This document shows, piece after piece, positions 1 to 7,352 of a stretch of 20,029 nt of DNA (its first letter is position 1; every line of letters starts with the position of its first letter). The stretch comes from Bacillota bacterium (lineage in GTDB: Bacteria > Bacillota > Clostridia > Christensenellales > Borkfalkiaceae): contig JAEYEN010000124.1 of the NCBI GenBank assembly GCA_023403375.1, forward strand, positions 1 to 20,029, read 5' to 3'. Position numbers and translations under genes: made by a program. Under the pieces are notes generated by a model. The model saw nothing but the letters and a program-made list of their open reading frames with translations, was not told the DNA's origin and made no database searches.

Positions 1-2
1 TC

Positions 3-1100
3 TTGCTGCCGAAAGGCGAGCAAAAACCCGTCTTTACGGGTGAAGCGGCAGATGAATTTTTTGTTTCCGACGAATCCGAAAACAAAGACGGCGGTATAGT
101 CGTTGGCGGAAATAACGTTAACGGGGAAGAGGGCGAAGAGAATAACGCTAGCGCAATTATCGGCGCGGCGGAAAACGTTAAAGCGGAAGAAAACGAAGAT
201 TCGGGATTCGAAGAATTCAACGCCGCCGAAAAAAGCGACGGGACGGAAGAAAAGGGACTTGTTGCGGGAGAGAACAAAAAGAAAGAAAACCTGCCTGCCG
301 TAAAGGGCGCCGCGAAAAAGAAGTCGGGCGGGGATTACGCCTGTTTCGACGCGCTTGCCGACCTTTTGAACGTTTCGCTTGAAAAACTTAAAGACGAGTG
401 CTGTCTGTTCCAAATCAGGCAGTTGATGTCGAGATTGACCAAAGTTATAGCGAGATACACGGTAAAACCTGCCGAACTGACTAAGATACTCAAAAATTCT
501 TTGCTGTTAGAAACTTCGGAAGTTCTTGTTACGTCTGCGTTTGTGGACGCCTGCCGAAAGGTTGTGGATAAAAACAATTTGCAGAAGCAGAGAATCTGCG
601 CGCTTATAGATTTTCCGTTCGGCGAAACGAATATTAAAAGCAAGATTTCCGACGCGAGAATTTGTCTGAATAAAGGGGTAGACGGACTTACCGTTATGCT
701 GCCCGTAATGCTTTTTGAAGCGGATAAAGACAAGGAACTTAAAAAGCAGATAAGAAAATTCGGGAGAATGACCAAAAAACCCGTAGGCATAGCGTTAAGC
801 GCGACGGACGTTTCGACAGACGGAATAAAACGCGCGATAAAATTTGCGGATAAGAGCAAGGTTAAGTTTATAACCTTTGTATTCGGCGAAGCGGAAGAAC
901 AGGAGATAATAAGCAAAATTAAATATATAACCAAGAATAAAGGCAAAAAACCGATAAAAATTATGGGTAACGTTAAATCGCCCGAAGCGGTTATGCAACT
1001 CTTTAAAATGGACGTCAGCGATATAGTAACGCCTTATGCCGACGAAATAGGCGCGGAACTCATAAAACGGTTCAAAATCAAAAGCATAAAATTATTTTAA
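3..1100 (+). CDS. DeoC-like TIM-barrel protein with acidic low-complexity N-terminus, 5' partial, probably catalytically dead
   Basis: The reading frame is open to the window edge, so the first codon shown (a TTG) need not be the start; treat the gene as 5' truncated. About residues 1-110 are Glu/Asn/Gly/Lys-rich and disordered-looking. From about residue 115 the sequence follows deoxyribose-phosphate aldolase (DeoC): 'LIDFPFGE' matches the family's 'VIGFPLGA', and the later strands 'VKFITFVFGE' and 'PIKIMGNVKS' match 'ADFVKTSTGF' and 'GVKASGGIRS'. By my eye alignment the Schiff-base lysine is replaced by Thr291 and the catalytic aspartate by about Thr230, while the second lysine is kept as Lys319. 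That points to a pseudoenzyme, perhaps a binding or scaffold protein, rather than an aldolase. No strong terminator follows; the next promoter starts 28 nt downstream. The fold assignment is moderately sure, the function is unknown. Confidence 0.7.
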   Translation: MLPKGEQKPVFTGEAADEFFVSDESENKDGGIVVGGNNVNGEEGEENNASAIIGAAENVKAEENEDSGFEEFNAAEKSDGTEEKGLVAGENKKKENLPAVKGAAKKKSGGDYACFDALADLLNVSLEKLKDECCLFQIRQLMSRLTKVIARYTVKPAELTKILKNSLLLETSEVLVTSAFVDACRKVVDKNNLQKQRICALIDFPFGETNIKSKISDARICLNKGVDGLTVMLPVMLFEADKDKELKKQIRKFGRMTKKPVGIALSATDVSTDGIKRAIKFADKSKVKFITFVFGEAEEQEIISKIKYITKNKGKKPIKIMGNVKSPEAVMQLFKMDVSDIVTPYADEIGAELIKRFKIKSIKLF

Positions 1101-1127
1101 AAATTTTTATTTGTTCGGGAAATTTGC

Positions 1128-1156
1128 TTTACAATAATTAAACCGACATTTATAAT
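1128..1156 (+). promoter_or_regulatory. Vegetative promoter of the FMN riboswitch-ribU unit
   Basis: TTTACA at 1128-1133 and TATAAT at 1151-1156 are separated by exactly 17 nt, a near-perfect sigma-A type promoter. Transcription would begin near 1163, leaving about 37 nt before the riboswitch aptamer. Confidence 0.8.
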
Positions 1157-1199
1157 AGCCTTGATAAATAAATTTTCAAATAAATAAATTCGATAAAAA

Positions 1200-1309
1200 A
1201 ATTCTTTGGGGCGGGGTGGAATTCCCCATCGGCAGTAAAGTCTGCGAGCGGCAACGCTGATACGGATAGTTTCCGTAACCGACGGTATAGTCCGGATGGT
1301 AAAAGAATT
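1200..1309 (+). promoter_or_regulatory. FMN riboswitch (RFN element) aptamer
   Basis: The RFN core signatures appear in order: GGGGCGGGGTGGAATTCCCC, then CGGCAGTAAAGTCTGCGAGC, GCTGATACGGA...TCCGTAACCGACGGT, and ATAGTCCGGATGGTAAAAGA. P1 is formed by AATTCTTT (1200-1207) with AAAGAATT (1302-1309). The element binds flavin mononucleotide and normally shuts down downstream riboflavin biosynthesis or uptake genes when FMN is plentiful. Here it precedes a riboflavin transporter gene, which fits. Confidence 0.97.
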
Positions 1310-1369
1310 ACAGACGAAAAAATTTAGTTTATAATTATTTTGTTTATAATTTTTTAAAGTCTTTCATTG

Positions 1370-1395
1370 CGCCCCGAAAAGGGGCGTTTTGTTTT
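1370..1395 (+). terminator. Expression-platform terminator that also carries the ribU ribosome binding site
   Basis: CGCCCC (1370-1375) pairs with GGGGCG (1381-1386) around a GAAAA loop, followed by TTTTGTTTT, an intrinsic terminator. The 3' arm contains AAGGGG, placed about 9 nt before the likely TTG start of ribU at 1394, so the same hairpin would hide the Shine-Dalgarno. The 5' arm is also exactly complementary to GGGGCG at 1208-1213 inside the aptamer, giving a possible antiterminator pairing. Confidence 0.8.
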
Positions 1396-1930
1396 GAAAA
1401 AAGATTTAACGAAAAAAATAGTCGGAACGGCGTGTTTTGCCGCATTGAGTTTTGTGGTTTCCTTTTTAGAAATCCCGATATTCCCTGCCGCAGGCTTTTT
1501 GAAACTCGATTTTTCGTCCGTTTTCGTTATGCTGAGCGGTTTTACGTTCGGACCCGTTTACGGCGTTTTTACAACGCTTATAAAAGAACTTTTGTGTCTG
1601 ACGAAAAGCAGTACGGGCGGAATAGGCGAAATAGCGAACTTTTGCTGCACGGCGGTGTATATAATCGTTCCGTCGGTTACCTATTGCTATCACAAAGGGC
1701 TTAAAACGGTTATACCCACGCTGATAATCGGGTGTTTTTTACAAACGGGCGTTGCGGTGCTTCTGAACAGGTTTTTGCTCTTTCCGCTTTTTTTCGGTCA
1801 GACGGCGGCGGAAGTCTTTTCGGGGGTATGGTATTACGTTCTTGCGTTCAACCTTATAAAAACGGTGGCGGTAAGCGTTATAACCCTGCTTATTTATAAG
1901 CGAATTTCTACGATTATCAAAAAAATTTGA
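1394..1930 (+). CDS. ribU: ECF transporter substrate-binding (S) component for riboflavin
   Basis: A hydrophobic protein of about 178 aa with roughly six membrane segments. It is the riboflavin-specific S component of an energy-coupling factor transporter and would use the shared EcfT/EcfA module, which is not in this window. Family signatures seen are 'FLKLDFSSVFVMLSGFTFGP' in the first third and the loop 'TGGIGEIANF' after the second or third helix, both typical of RibU-like ECF S proteins. The FMN riboswitch directly upstream supports the substrate. I chose the TTG at 1394 (protein begins MKKDLTKKIVG) because it sits 9 nt after AAGGGG. An in-frame TTG at 1367 would add nine residues encoded by the terminator hairpin and lacks an SD. 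Confidence 0.92.
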   Translation: MKKDLTKKIVGTACFAALSFVVSFLEIPIFPAAGFLKLDFSSVFVMLSGFTFGPVYGVFTTLIKELLCLTKSSTGGIGEIANFCCTAVYIIVPSVTYCYHKGLKTVIPTLIIGCFLQTGVAVLLNRFLLFPLFFGQTAAEVFSGVWYYVLAFNLIKTVAVSVITLLIYKRISTIIKKI

Positions 1931-1955
1931 TTTAAGAACCAAGGTGTGATATTAT
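1927..1955 (+). promoter_or_regulatory. Extended -10 promoter giving a near-leaderless tsaE mRNA
   Basis: TTGATT at 1927-1932, a 17-nt spacer, a TG at 1947-1948 and TATTAT at 1950-1955. The tsaE ATG is at 1963, so the expected start site is at or within a nucleotide or two of the ATG. An AAGGTG at 1941-1946 is too far (16 nt) to be a normal SD and lies upstream of the expected transcript start. The -35 overlaps the ribU stop. Confidence 0.6.
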
Positions 1956-1962
1956 ATTTAAA

Positions 1963-2358
1963 ATGGAAATTATTACAAGGTCTGCCGCACAAACCGAAAA
2001 GGCGGCTTTTGAGTTCGCAAAAACATTAAAGAAGGGTGACGTGGTGCTGCTTGAAGGAGATTTGGGTGCAGGCAAAACGGTTTTTACCAAGGGCGTTGCG
2101 GCGTTTTTCGGTTTAGACGGCGTTACAAGTCCTACGTACGCTTATCTTAACGTTTACGGCGACGTGCTTTATCATTACGATTGTTACAGACTGTCCTGCG
2201 GGGAAGACGCGGCGATGCTGGGGCTTACCGATTACTTCGGCGGCGACAACGTTTGTCTTATAGAGTGGGCGGAAAACATAAAAGACGTTCTGCCCGAAAA
2301 CTGCAAAACAGTTAAAATTACCAAAATTTCTTCGGACGAGAGAAAAATAGAATTATGA
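1963..2358 (+). CDS. tsaE: tRNA t6A biosynthesis ATPase TsaE
   Basis: A P-loop ATPase of 131 aa, slightly short for the family. It works with TsaB and TsaD to transfer the threonylcarbamoyl group to A37 of ANN-decoding tRNAs and supports turnover of the complex through ATP hydrolysis. The Walker A motif GDLGAGKT lies at residues 32-39, followed by the family's 'TSPTYAYLNVY' and, near the C-terminus, 'CLIEWAENI'. It overlaps tsaB by 4 nt (ATGA), and tsaB overlaps rimI in the same way, so the three are probably co-translated. No SD is visible before the ATG; see the promoter entry. TsaD is not in the window. Confidence 0.95.
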   Translation: MEIITRSAAQTEKAAFEFAKTLKKGDVVLLEGDLGAGKTVFTKGVAAFFGLDGVTSPTYAYLNVYGDVLYHYDCYRLSCGEDAAMLGLTDYFGGDNVCLIEWAENIKDVLPENCKTVKITKISSDERKIEL

Positions 2359-2963
2359 ATTATTTAGCGTTAGACACGTCTAATAAAAATTTAACCGTGG
2401 TTATCGAATACGACGGGAAAAGGGAGATTTATTTCGACCCCGATTGCGGAACGGAACATTCCGTCGCCGTTATGAATAAAATAGAAGAATGCGCCGAAAA
2501 AATCTCGGCGGACTTTAAGAAAATGGATTTCTTCGCCGTCGTTACGGGTGCAGGCTCTTTTACGGGTATAAGAATAGGCGTTTCCACAATCAAAGCGATG
2601 TGCTTTGCGTTCAATAAGCCTTGCCTTAATATAACTTCGTTCGACGAAATAGCATATAATAATCTTAGCGGGAAAGTTATGGCGGTTATAGACGCGCTTC
2701 ATAACAGCGCTTACGTTTGCGGATACGACCAAGGAAAAGTGGTTTTTCCGCCCCGATTTATCTCCGTAACGGAATTATCGGAGTTGGGGAAAGAATATAC
2801 TTTATTATCTTTTCAGAATATAGCGGGGGTAAACTCCCGAATAGTTCCGATAGACGAGGGACTTATAAAAGCGGTGCGCGCGTTAAAAGAAAACGCTACT
2901 TACGACTACGATAAAATTTTTCCGTTATACGTCAGAAAAAGTCAGGCGGAAGAAGGACGATGA
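2355..2963 (+). CDS. tsaB: tRNA t6A biosynthesis protein TsaB
   Basis: An ASKHA-fold protein of 202 aa that pairs with TsaD and TsaE in threonylcarbamoyl-adenosine synthesis on tRNA. The N-terminal 'YLALDTSNKNLTVV' and the motif 'VVTGAGSFTGIRIGVSTIKAM' (about residues 63-82) are diagnostic of TsaB/YeaZ. The ATG overlaps the tsaE stop (ATGA), indicating translational coupling. Length is a little under the usual 220-240 aa, with a short C-terminal region. It is the dimerisation and scaffold partner rather than the catalytic subunit. Confidence 0.95.
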   Translation: MNYLALDTSNKNLTVVIEYDGKREIYFDPDCGTEHSVAVMNKIEECAEKISADFKKMDFFAVVTGAGSFTGIRIGVSTIKAMCFAFNKPCLNITSFDEIAYNNLSGKVMAVIDALHNSAYVCGYDQGKVVFPPRFISVTELSELGKEYTLLSFQNIAGVNSRIVPIDEGLIKAVRALKENATYDYDKIFPLYVRKSQAEEGR

Positions 2964-3436
2964 AAGAAGTCGTTATAGAAAAATTATCCGTATTCGATGC
3001 CGATTATATCGCTTCCGCCACCGAAAAAGGATTCTCGGACGGCTGGAACAAAGACATGGTGATTTCGGCTTTTAACGGCGGGCGGTTCTGCGCTTTTGCA
3101 ATTAAAGAATCGTGCGGAAAGCCGTGCGACAAGCCTTGCGATAAAGACGGCGCGCGTGGATTTATCGCTTTTTCCATCGGGGTGGACGACGCGGATATAG
3201 AAAGCGTTTTCATCGAACGGGAATTCAGAAAAAAAGGATATGCCGACAAACTTTTGTCTTTTGCCGAAGATTATATTTTCTCGCTTGAAAAAGAGAAAAT
3301 CTTTCTGGAAGTAAAAGAAGACAATTTTGCCGCAATAAATCTATATATTAAACACGGGTTCGAGAAGATTTCCGTGAGAAAAAAATATTATCCCGACGGA
3401 AAAAACGCCTTGATAATGCTTAAAACCAAAGAATAA
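2960..3436 (+). CDS. rimI: GNAT N-acetyltransferase, RimI-like, with CxKP repeat insertion
   Basis: A 158-aa GNAT protein in the standard tsaE-tsaB-rimI gene order. RimI acetylates the N-terminal alanine of ribosomal protein S18, but many RimI neighbours of TsaB have untested substrates. The acetyl-CoA loop is seen in 'REFRKKGYADKLL' (RxxGxA type), followed by 'FLEVKEDNFAAINLYIKHGFE' and 'RKKYYPDGKNALIM', both typical of RimI. Between strands 2 and 3, where relatives have a short turn, residues 52-63 read CGKP-CDKP-CDKD, encoded by three 12-nt tandem repeats (3113-3148). The three evenly spaced cysteines are unusual. It overlaps tsaB by 4 nt, with GGA just upstream as a weak SD. Confidence 0.88.
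   Translation: MKEVVIEKLSVFDADYIASATEKGFSDGWNKDMVISAFNGGRFCAFAIKESCGKPCDKPCDKDGARGFIAFSIGVDDADIESVFIEREFRKKGYADKLLSFAEDYIFSLEKEKIFLEVKEDNFAAINLYIKHGFEKISVRKKYYPDGKNALIMLKTKE
3113..3148 (+). repeat. Three 12-nt tandem repeats inside rimI
   Basis: Units TGCGGAAAGCCG, TGCGACAAGCCT and TGCGATAAAGAC stand head to tail in frame, encoding CGKP, CDKP and CDKD. The divergence is partly at third codon positions, so the array is not brand new. Confidence 0.8.
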
Positions 3437-3498
3437 TTATTCACGAAAGACCGATTGCGATAATCTAATGACGGAAAAATCTTTTAAGGAGAAAGAAT

Positions 3499-4362
3499 AT
3501 GGCAGTCGGTGTTTCTTTTGGCGGTTTTTCTTTCGGCGTGGGGGTTGTTCGCAGCGCAACCGACGATAATTCGGGTTCGCTTGGCAGAGTTGTATTTAAC
3601 GACAATTCTGGCGGTTCCCGTGGCGGCTCTATCGGCGACTATTCCCGTGGCGGCTCTTTATATGGTAAATCAGGCGGCGAAGGCAAGAAAGACCTTTTGT
3701 TTTTACACGGATACCTTTCTTCTGGCGATAGTTTTGCTTATCAGAAAGGCGAATTTTCTAAAAACTTCAACGTTTACGCGCCAGACCTTAAAGGGTTCGG
3801 AAAGAACGCGGATATGGAGTATCCTTATTCGCTTGGCGACTACGTAAGAGAAACAAAAGAGTATATTCAAAAAAACGGTTTGAAAAAGCCGTCTGTGATA
3901 GCGCATTCTTTCGGCGGACGGATAGCCTTGCGGTTAGCCGCGGAAAACCCCGAACTTTTGGATAAACTCGTTTTAACGGGGTGCGCGGGGCTTAAACCGA
4001 GAAGAAACTTAAAATATTTTGTAAAAAAAGCGGAGTTCGATATATTGAAAAGGTTTTTCGATCGCGAAAAACTGCTTGCTTTTTACAGCGAAGACTATAA
4101 AAAGTTATCGCCCGTGATGAGAGAGAGTTTCAAAAAAATCGTTGCGGAACGGCTGGAAAAATATCTGCCCGAAATCAAAAACAAAACGCTTATAATTTTC
4201 GGGAAAGACGACAAAGAGACTCCGCCGTATATGGCGAAAAAACTCTTTAAGAATATAAAAAATTCTCAACTTATATTCATAGAAAACGCGGGGCATTTCG
4301 CGTTTATAGACAAACCATTCAAATTCAATACGGAGGCGGCGGAGTTTTTACTCTCCGACTAA
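3499..4362 (+). CDS. Alpha/beta-fold hydrolase with Gly/Ser-rich N-terminal extension
   Basis: A 287-aa serine hydrolase. The core begins near residue 64: 'LLFLHGYLSSGDSF' supplies the oxyanion-hole HG, the nucleophile is Ser137 in 'IAHSFGG', the acid is Asp237 or Asp238 in 'FGKDDKE', and the histidine is His266 in 'ENAGHFAF'. The substrate is unknown. A start from AAGGAG plus ATG at 3499 is clear, and there is no in-frame ATG between the start and the core, so the 60-residue Gly/Ser/Asn-rich extension should be translated. It contains a 16-nt direct repeat (3615-3630 and 3642-3657). It ends 2 nt before the MurF-like gene, so it is probably co-expressed with cell-wall synthesis. A role in envelope metabolism is inference only. 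Confidence 0.85.
   Translation: MAVGVSFGGFSFGVGVVRSATDDNSGSLGRVVFNDNSGGSRGGSIGDYSRGGSLYGKSGGEGKKDLLFLHGYLSSGDSFAYQKGEFSKNFNVYAPDLKGFGKNADMEYPYSLGDYVRETKEYIQKNGLKKPSVIAHSFGGRIALRLAAENPELLDKLVLTGCAGLKPRRNLKYFVKKAEFDILKRFFDREKLLAFYSEDYKKLSPVMRESFKKIVAERLEKYLPEIKNKTLIIFGKDDKETPPYMAKKLFKNIKNSQLIFIENAGHFAFIDKPFKFNTEAAEFLLSD
3615..3657 (+). repeat. 16-nt direct repeat with 27-nt period
   Basis: TTCCCGTGGCGGCTCT occurs identically at 3615-3630 and 3642-3657, in the same reading frame of the hydrolase gene, encoding SRGGS in both copies. It is part of the Gly/Ser-rich extension. Confidence 0.85.
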
Positions 4363-4364
4363 AT

Positions 4365-6059
4365 ATGTTACCGACACAAGTTAATTATTTTTCTGAATTG
4401 TTCACACCGGCGCAAATAGCGGTGTATATTGTTCTCGCGGCGGGTTGCGGAGTGCTTATATACTTTGCGTCTATAAAATTTTTGCTGGTTTTTCAGCAAT
4501 GCGGTTATCACGGAAAAAGATATTTTAAGTGGCTGAAAAGCAGCGAAACGCCCTATCTTTCAAGGCTTATGCTTTTGTGCCTTTTGGGATTTTTGTTTTT
4601 CTGCGTGCTTAACGTGTGTTTTTCGCCCGTGCTTAAAACCTTTTTCGGGGACGCAGGCAATTCCATATCGTCTTACATCGGGTTTTTCTCGCTTATACTG
4701 TTTGTGGTTGTTTATATCAACACCGAAAGCAGCGTAAACGCAAAAATTCCGCTGAAAAAGACAAAAAGGCTTGTGCGCCTTGCCATAACTTACATAATCT
4801 TGCTTACCGCCATAACTTTCGGGTTTATGGTTTTACTTAATTATATCGCTTATCTTATCAAAGACGAAATAATCGCCATTTTAAGATTTTCTCTGCTTTG
4901 CGGAATGCCCATTTTATCGCCTTATATCTTGTTTTTGGCATACGGCGTAAACGAACCGTTTGAAACGCTTATCCGCAGGCATTATATAAGAGGGGCGACG
5001 GATAAATTAAATAAAGCGGACGTTTTAAAAATCGGCATTACGGGAAGTTACGGAAAGACCAGCGTTAAGGAGATATTAAAAACGCTGTTGTCGCAGAAAT
5101 TCCGCGTTCTGGCAACGCCCGAATCTTTCAATACTCCGCTCGGAATTGCGCTTACGGTTAAAAATTTAGACAACACGACCGACGTTTTCATCGCCGAAAT
5201 GGGCGCGAGATATAAAGGCGACATCAAAGAACTTACAAAGATAGTAAAGCCGCAATACGGTGTGATAACGGGCATAAACTCGCAGCACCTTGAAACGTTC
5301 GGCAATCTGGAAAACACCAAATCAACAAAGTACGAACTTTTTGAAAGTCTTGGAAAAGACGGCGCGGGATTTTTCTCTTCCGACAACGTTTACAGTAAAG
5401 AAATGTACGATAAATTCGGCGGCGAAAAATATCTCGCAGGGCTCAATCAACCCTCCTTTGCGCATGCGGAAAACATAGTAACCGACAGATTCGGCACGAA
5501 ATTCGACCTTGTTCTGGGCGAAGAAAAACCCGTGGAATGTTCCACCGTGTTATTAGGAAAGCACAGCATAAGCAATATCTGTCTAGCGGCAATGGTGGCA
5601 TATAAGGCTGGAATGACGCCGATTGAAATCTCGCAGGGAATAAACAGACTTCAATGCGTGGGGCACAGATTGGAACTCGTGCCTAATAATAAAGGCATTG
5701 TTTTAATAGACGACAGTTACAACTCTAACGTAGACGGCATTAACGCCGCAATGGAAGTGCTGGATATTTTCAGCGGCAGAAAAATAGTGGTAACGCCGGG
5801 GCTTGTGGAGTTAGGCAAAGAAGAAAACGTTGCAAACTTTAATTTCGGCAAAACGCTTGCCGGTCATGCGGACGTGGTGGTAATCGTCGGCAGACACAAC
5901 GCCGAAACGCTTATTAACGGTCTTACGGAAGGCGGAATGGCGCTTGAAAACATAAAATTCGGCAAAAACACGAAGCGCGGAAACGACGTGCTTAACGAAA
6001 TGCTACAAGAAGGCGACGTGGTTTTGTTTGAAAACGATTTGCCCGATAATTACAATTAA
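4365..6059 (+). CDS. murF: Membrane-anchored Mur ligase (MurF type)
   Basis: A 564-aa protein: an N-terminal membrane region with about five hydrophobic segments (near residues 17-43, 66-90, 103-120, 139-165, 172-193), then a Mur ligase from about residue 219. MurF adds D-Ala-D-Ala to UDP-MurNAc-tripeptide. Visible motifs are the ATP loop GITGSYGKTS (224-233), 'ESFNTPLGIALT', 'FIAEMGARYKGDI', 'GINSQHLETFG', the central 'GKHSISNICLAA', and 'LIDDSYNSNVDG' with 'VVTPGLVELG'. It ends 'VVLFENDLPDNYN' rather than the classic MurF tail. The following ddl gene makes the dipeptide substrate, supporting the assignment. Soluble MurF is the rule; the multi-pass anchor would place the reaction beside MraY and MurG. 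A divergent Mur ligase acting on another substrate is possible. Confidence 0.88.
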   Translation: MLPTQVNYFSELFTPAQIAVYIVLAAGCGVLIYFASIKFLLVFQQCGYHGKRYFKWLKSSETPYLSRLMLLCLLGFLFFCVLNVCFSPVLKTFFGDAGNSISSYIGFFSLILFVVVYINTESSVNAKIPLKKTKRLVRLAITYIILLTAITFGFMVLLNYIAYLIKDEIIAILRFSLLCGMPILSPYILFLAYGVNEPFETLIRRHYIRGATDKLNKADVLKIGITGSYGKTSVKEILKTLLSQKFRVLATPESFNTPLGIALTVKNLDNTTDVFIAEMGARYKGDIKELTKIVKPQYGVITGINSQHLETFGNLENTKSTKYELFESLGKDGAGFFSSDNVYSKEMYDKFGGEKYLAGLNQPSFAHAENIVTDRFGTKFDLVLGEEKPVECSTVLLGKHSISNICLAAMVAYKAGMTPIEISQGINRLQCVGHRLELVPNNKGIVLIDDSYNSNVDGINAAMEVLDIFSGRKIVVTPGLVELGKEENVANFNFGKTLAGHADVVVIVGRHNAETLINGLTEGGMALENIKFGKNTKRGNDVLNEMLQEGDVVLFENDLPDNYN

Positions 6060-6199
6060 AAATAAAATTTATCGGCTACTTTCGGTAAATTCACGGGTCG
6101 GTTACAAATCGGTTGCCGACAAATACAAAGCGTCGCGCGGCAGAGCGATAAAGACGATAAAAACACCAAAGCGAAAAAATTTTTGCGGAGGTGTTTTTT
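6060..6199 (+). other. murF-ddl gap with weak hairpins
   Basis: This 140-nt gap holds no gene. GTCGG (6097-6101) and CCGAC (6116-6120) could pair, but there is no T-tract. The only clear signal is the SD GGAGG at 6187-6191, set 8 nt before the ATG at 6200. I see no convincing promoter. Confidence 0.4.
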
Positions 6200-7297
6200 A
6201 TGAAAAACGTTGCTGTGTTTTTCGGCGGAGTGTCCGTCGAACACGATATTTCAGTTATAACGGGCGTGCTTACGTTAAATTCGCTTAAAAGGAATTCGTT
6301 TATTCCCGTCCCCGTGTATATAGACGGAAACGGGGAGTGGTTTACGGGCGAAGAGTTGTTCGACGTGGAAAATTATAAAGGCGACAGGCTTAAAAAATTA
6401 AAAAGGGTGTCGCTTATCGCGGGCAATCCGTCGCTTTTCGAAGTCAGAAAAAACGGAAAACTCAAAAAATTATGCGTGCTGTCGTGCGCGATAAACTGTC
6501 TGCACGGCGAACGCGGAGAGGACGGAAGTATTGCTGGGCTTGTAAATTTATGCGCGTTGCCGCTCGCTTCGCCCGAAATGCTCGCTTCTTCCGTCGCGAT
6601 AGATAAAAGCGCCACTAAAACATTCTTAAAAGGGCTTAACGTTAAAACCCTGCCTTGCATACCCGTTTCGGGAATAGCCGATTACGAAAAAGTGGAAAAG
6701 GAATTAGGCTATCCCGTTATCGTAAAACCGGCGCGGCTCGGTTCCAGCATAGGCATTTCCTGCGCGCGCGATACCGAAGAGTTGAGAGAAGCGGTACGGC
6801 TTGCGCTGCGTTACGGCGAAGAAGCGATTATCGAACCAAAACTTAGCGACTTTACAGAGATTAACTGCGCGGTATATTCGGGGGCGAAAGGACCTGTCGT
6901 TTCCGAGTGCGAACGCCCCGTAACGAGCGGTGACCTTTTGTCGTTCGACGATAAGTATTCGGGCGGGACGAGAGAGTTCCCCGCAAAAATCCCCAAAGCC
7001 GTGTCCGACAAAATCAAGAAAACGGCGATAAAGATTTTTAACGCTTTGAAAGTTAAAGGGATTATAAGAATAGACTTTTTCGTTTCGGACGGGGAAGTTA
7101 TAGTAAACGAGATAAATACCGTTCCCGGTTCGCTCGCTTACTATCTTTTCGCAAAAAGCCTTACCGAGTTTTCGGATATTCTGGCGGAAGAAATCCGTAT
7201 TGCGGAGAAGAATTTTGCCAAAGAACAGACGTTCAGGAAAAAATATCCGTCCGCCGTGCTCAATATCAAGGGTTGTAAAAGTTCAAAACGCTTGTAA
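6200..7297 (+). CDS. ddl: D-alanine--D-alanine ligase
   Basis: A 365-aa ATP-grasp ligase that joins two D-alanines with ATP in the cytoplasm, making the dipeptide used by MurF. N-terminal 'FFGGVSVEHDISVITG' contains the conserved Glu14 for the first D-Ala. 'CLHGERGEDGSIAGL' (101-114), 'YPVIVKPARLGSSIGIS' (171-187), 'RIDFFV' with metal-binding acids, and 'VNEINTVPGS' (302-311) are classical Ddl/ATP-grasp landmarks. The start was set at the ATG at 6200 because GGAGG lies 8 nt upstream; an in-frame GTG at 6191 overlaps that SD. It lies directly after murF on the same strand. Nothing shows a D-Ala-D-Lac variant, and I could not decide this by eye. Confidence 0.95.
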   Translation: MKNVAVFFGGVSVEHDISVITGVLTLNSLKRNSFIPVPVYIDGNGEWFTGEELFDVENYKGDRLKKLKRVSLIAGNPSLFEVRKNGKLKKLCVLSCAINCLHGERGEDGSIAGLVNLCALPLASPEMLASSVAIDKSATKTFLKGLNVKTLPCIPVSGIADYEKVEKELGYPVIVKPARLGSSIGISCARDTEELREAVRLALRYGEEAIIEPKLSDFTEINCAVYSGAKGPVVSECERPVTSGDLLSFDDKYSGGTREFPAKIPKAVSDKIKKTAIKIFNALKVKGIIRIDFFVSDGEVIVNEINTVPGSLAYYLFAKSLTEFSDILAEEIRIAEKNFAKEQTFRKKYPSAVLNIKGCKSSKRL

Positions 7298-7326
7298 ATG
7301 CCTTTTGCGTGTGTTATAATTATAAT
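7292..7326 (+). promoter_or_regulatory. Promoter of icd, with two tandem -10 hexamers
   Basis: TTGTAA (7292-7297), 17 nt, then an extended -10, TG at 7312-7313 and TATAAT at 7315-7320. A second TATAAT directly follows at 7321-7326. The -35 overlaps the ddl stop codon, so icd is an independent unit. Confidence 0.7.
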
Positions 7327-7352
7327 GAAATACTTTATATGGAGCACGCGCT

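Noticed and set aside
3013..3436. RimI as a metal-binding protein
   Set aside because: The three CxKP cysteines lack partner ligands such as further Cys or His nearby, so metal binding is only noted as a possibility and not called.
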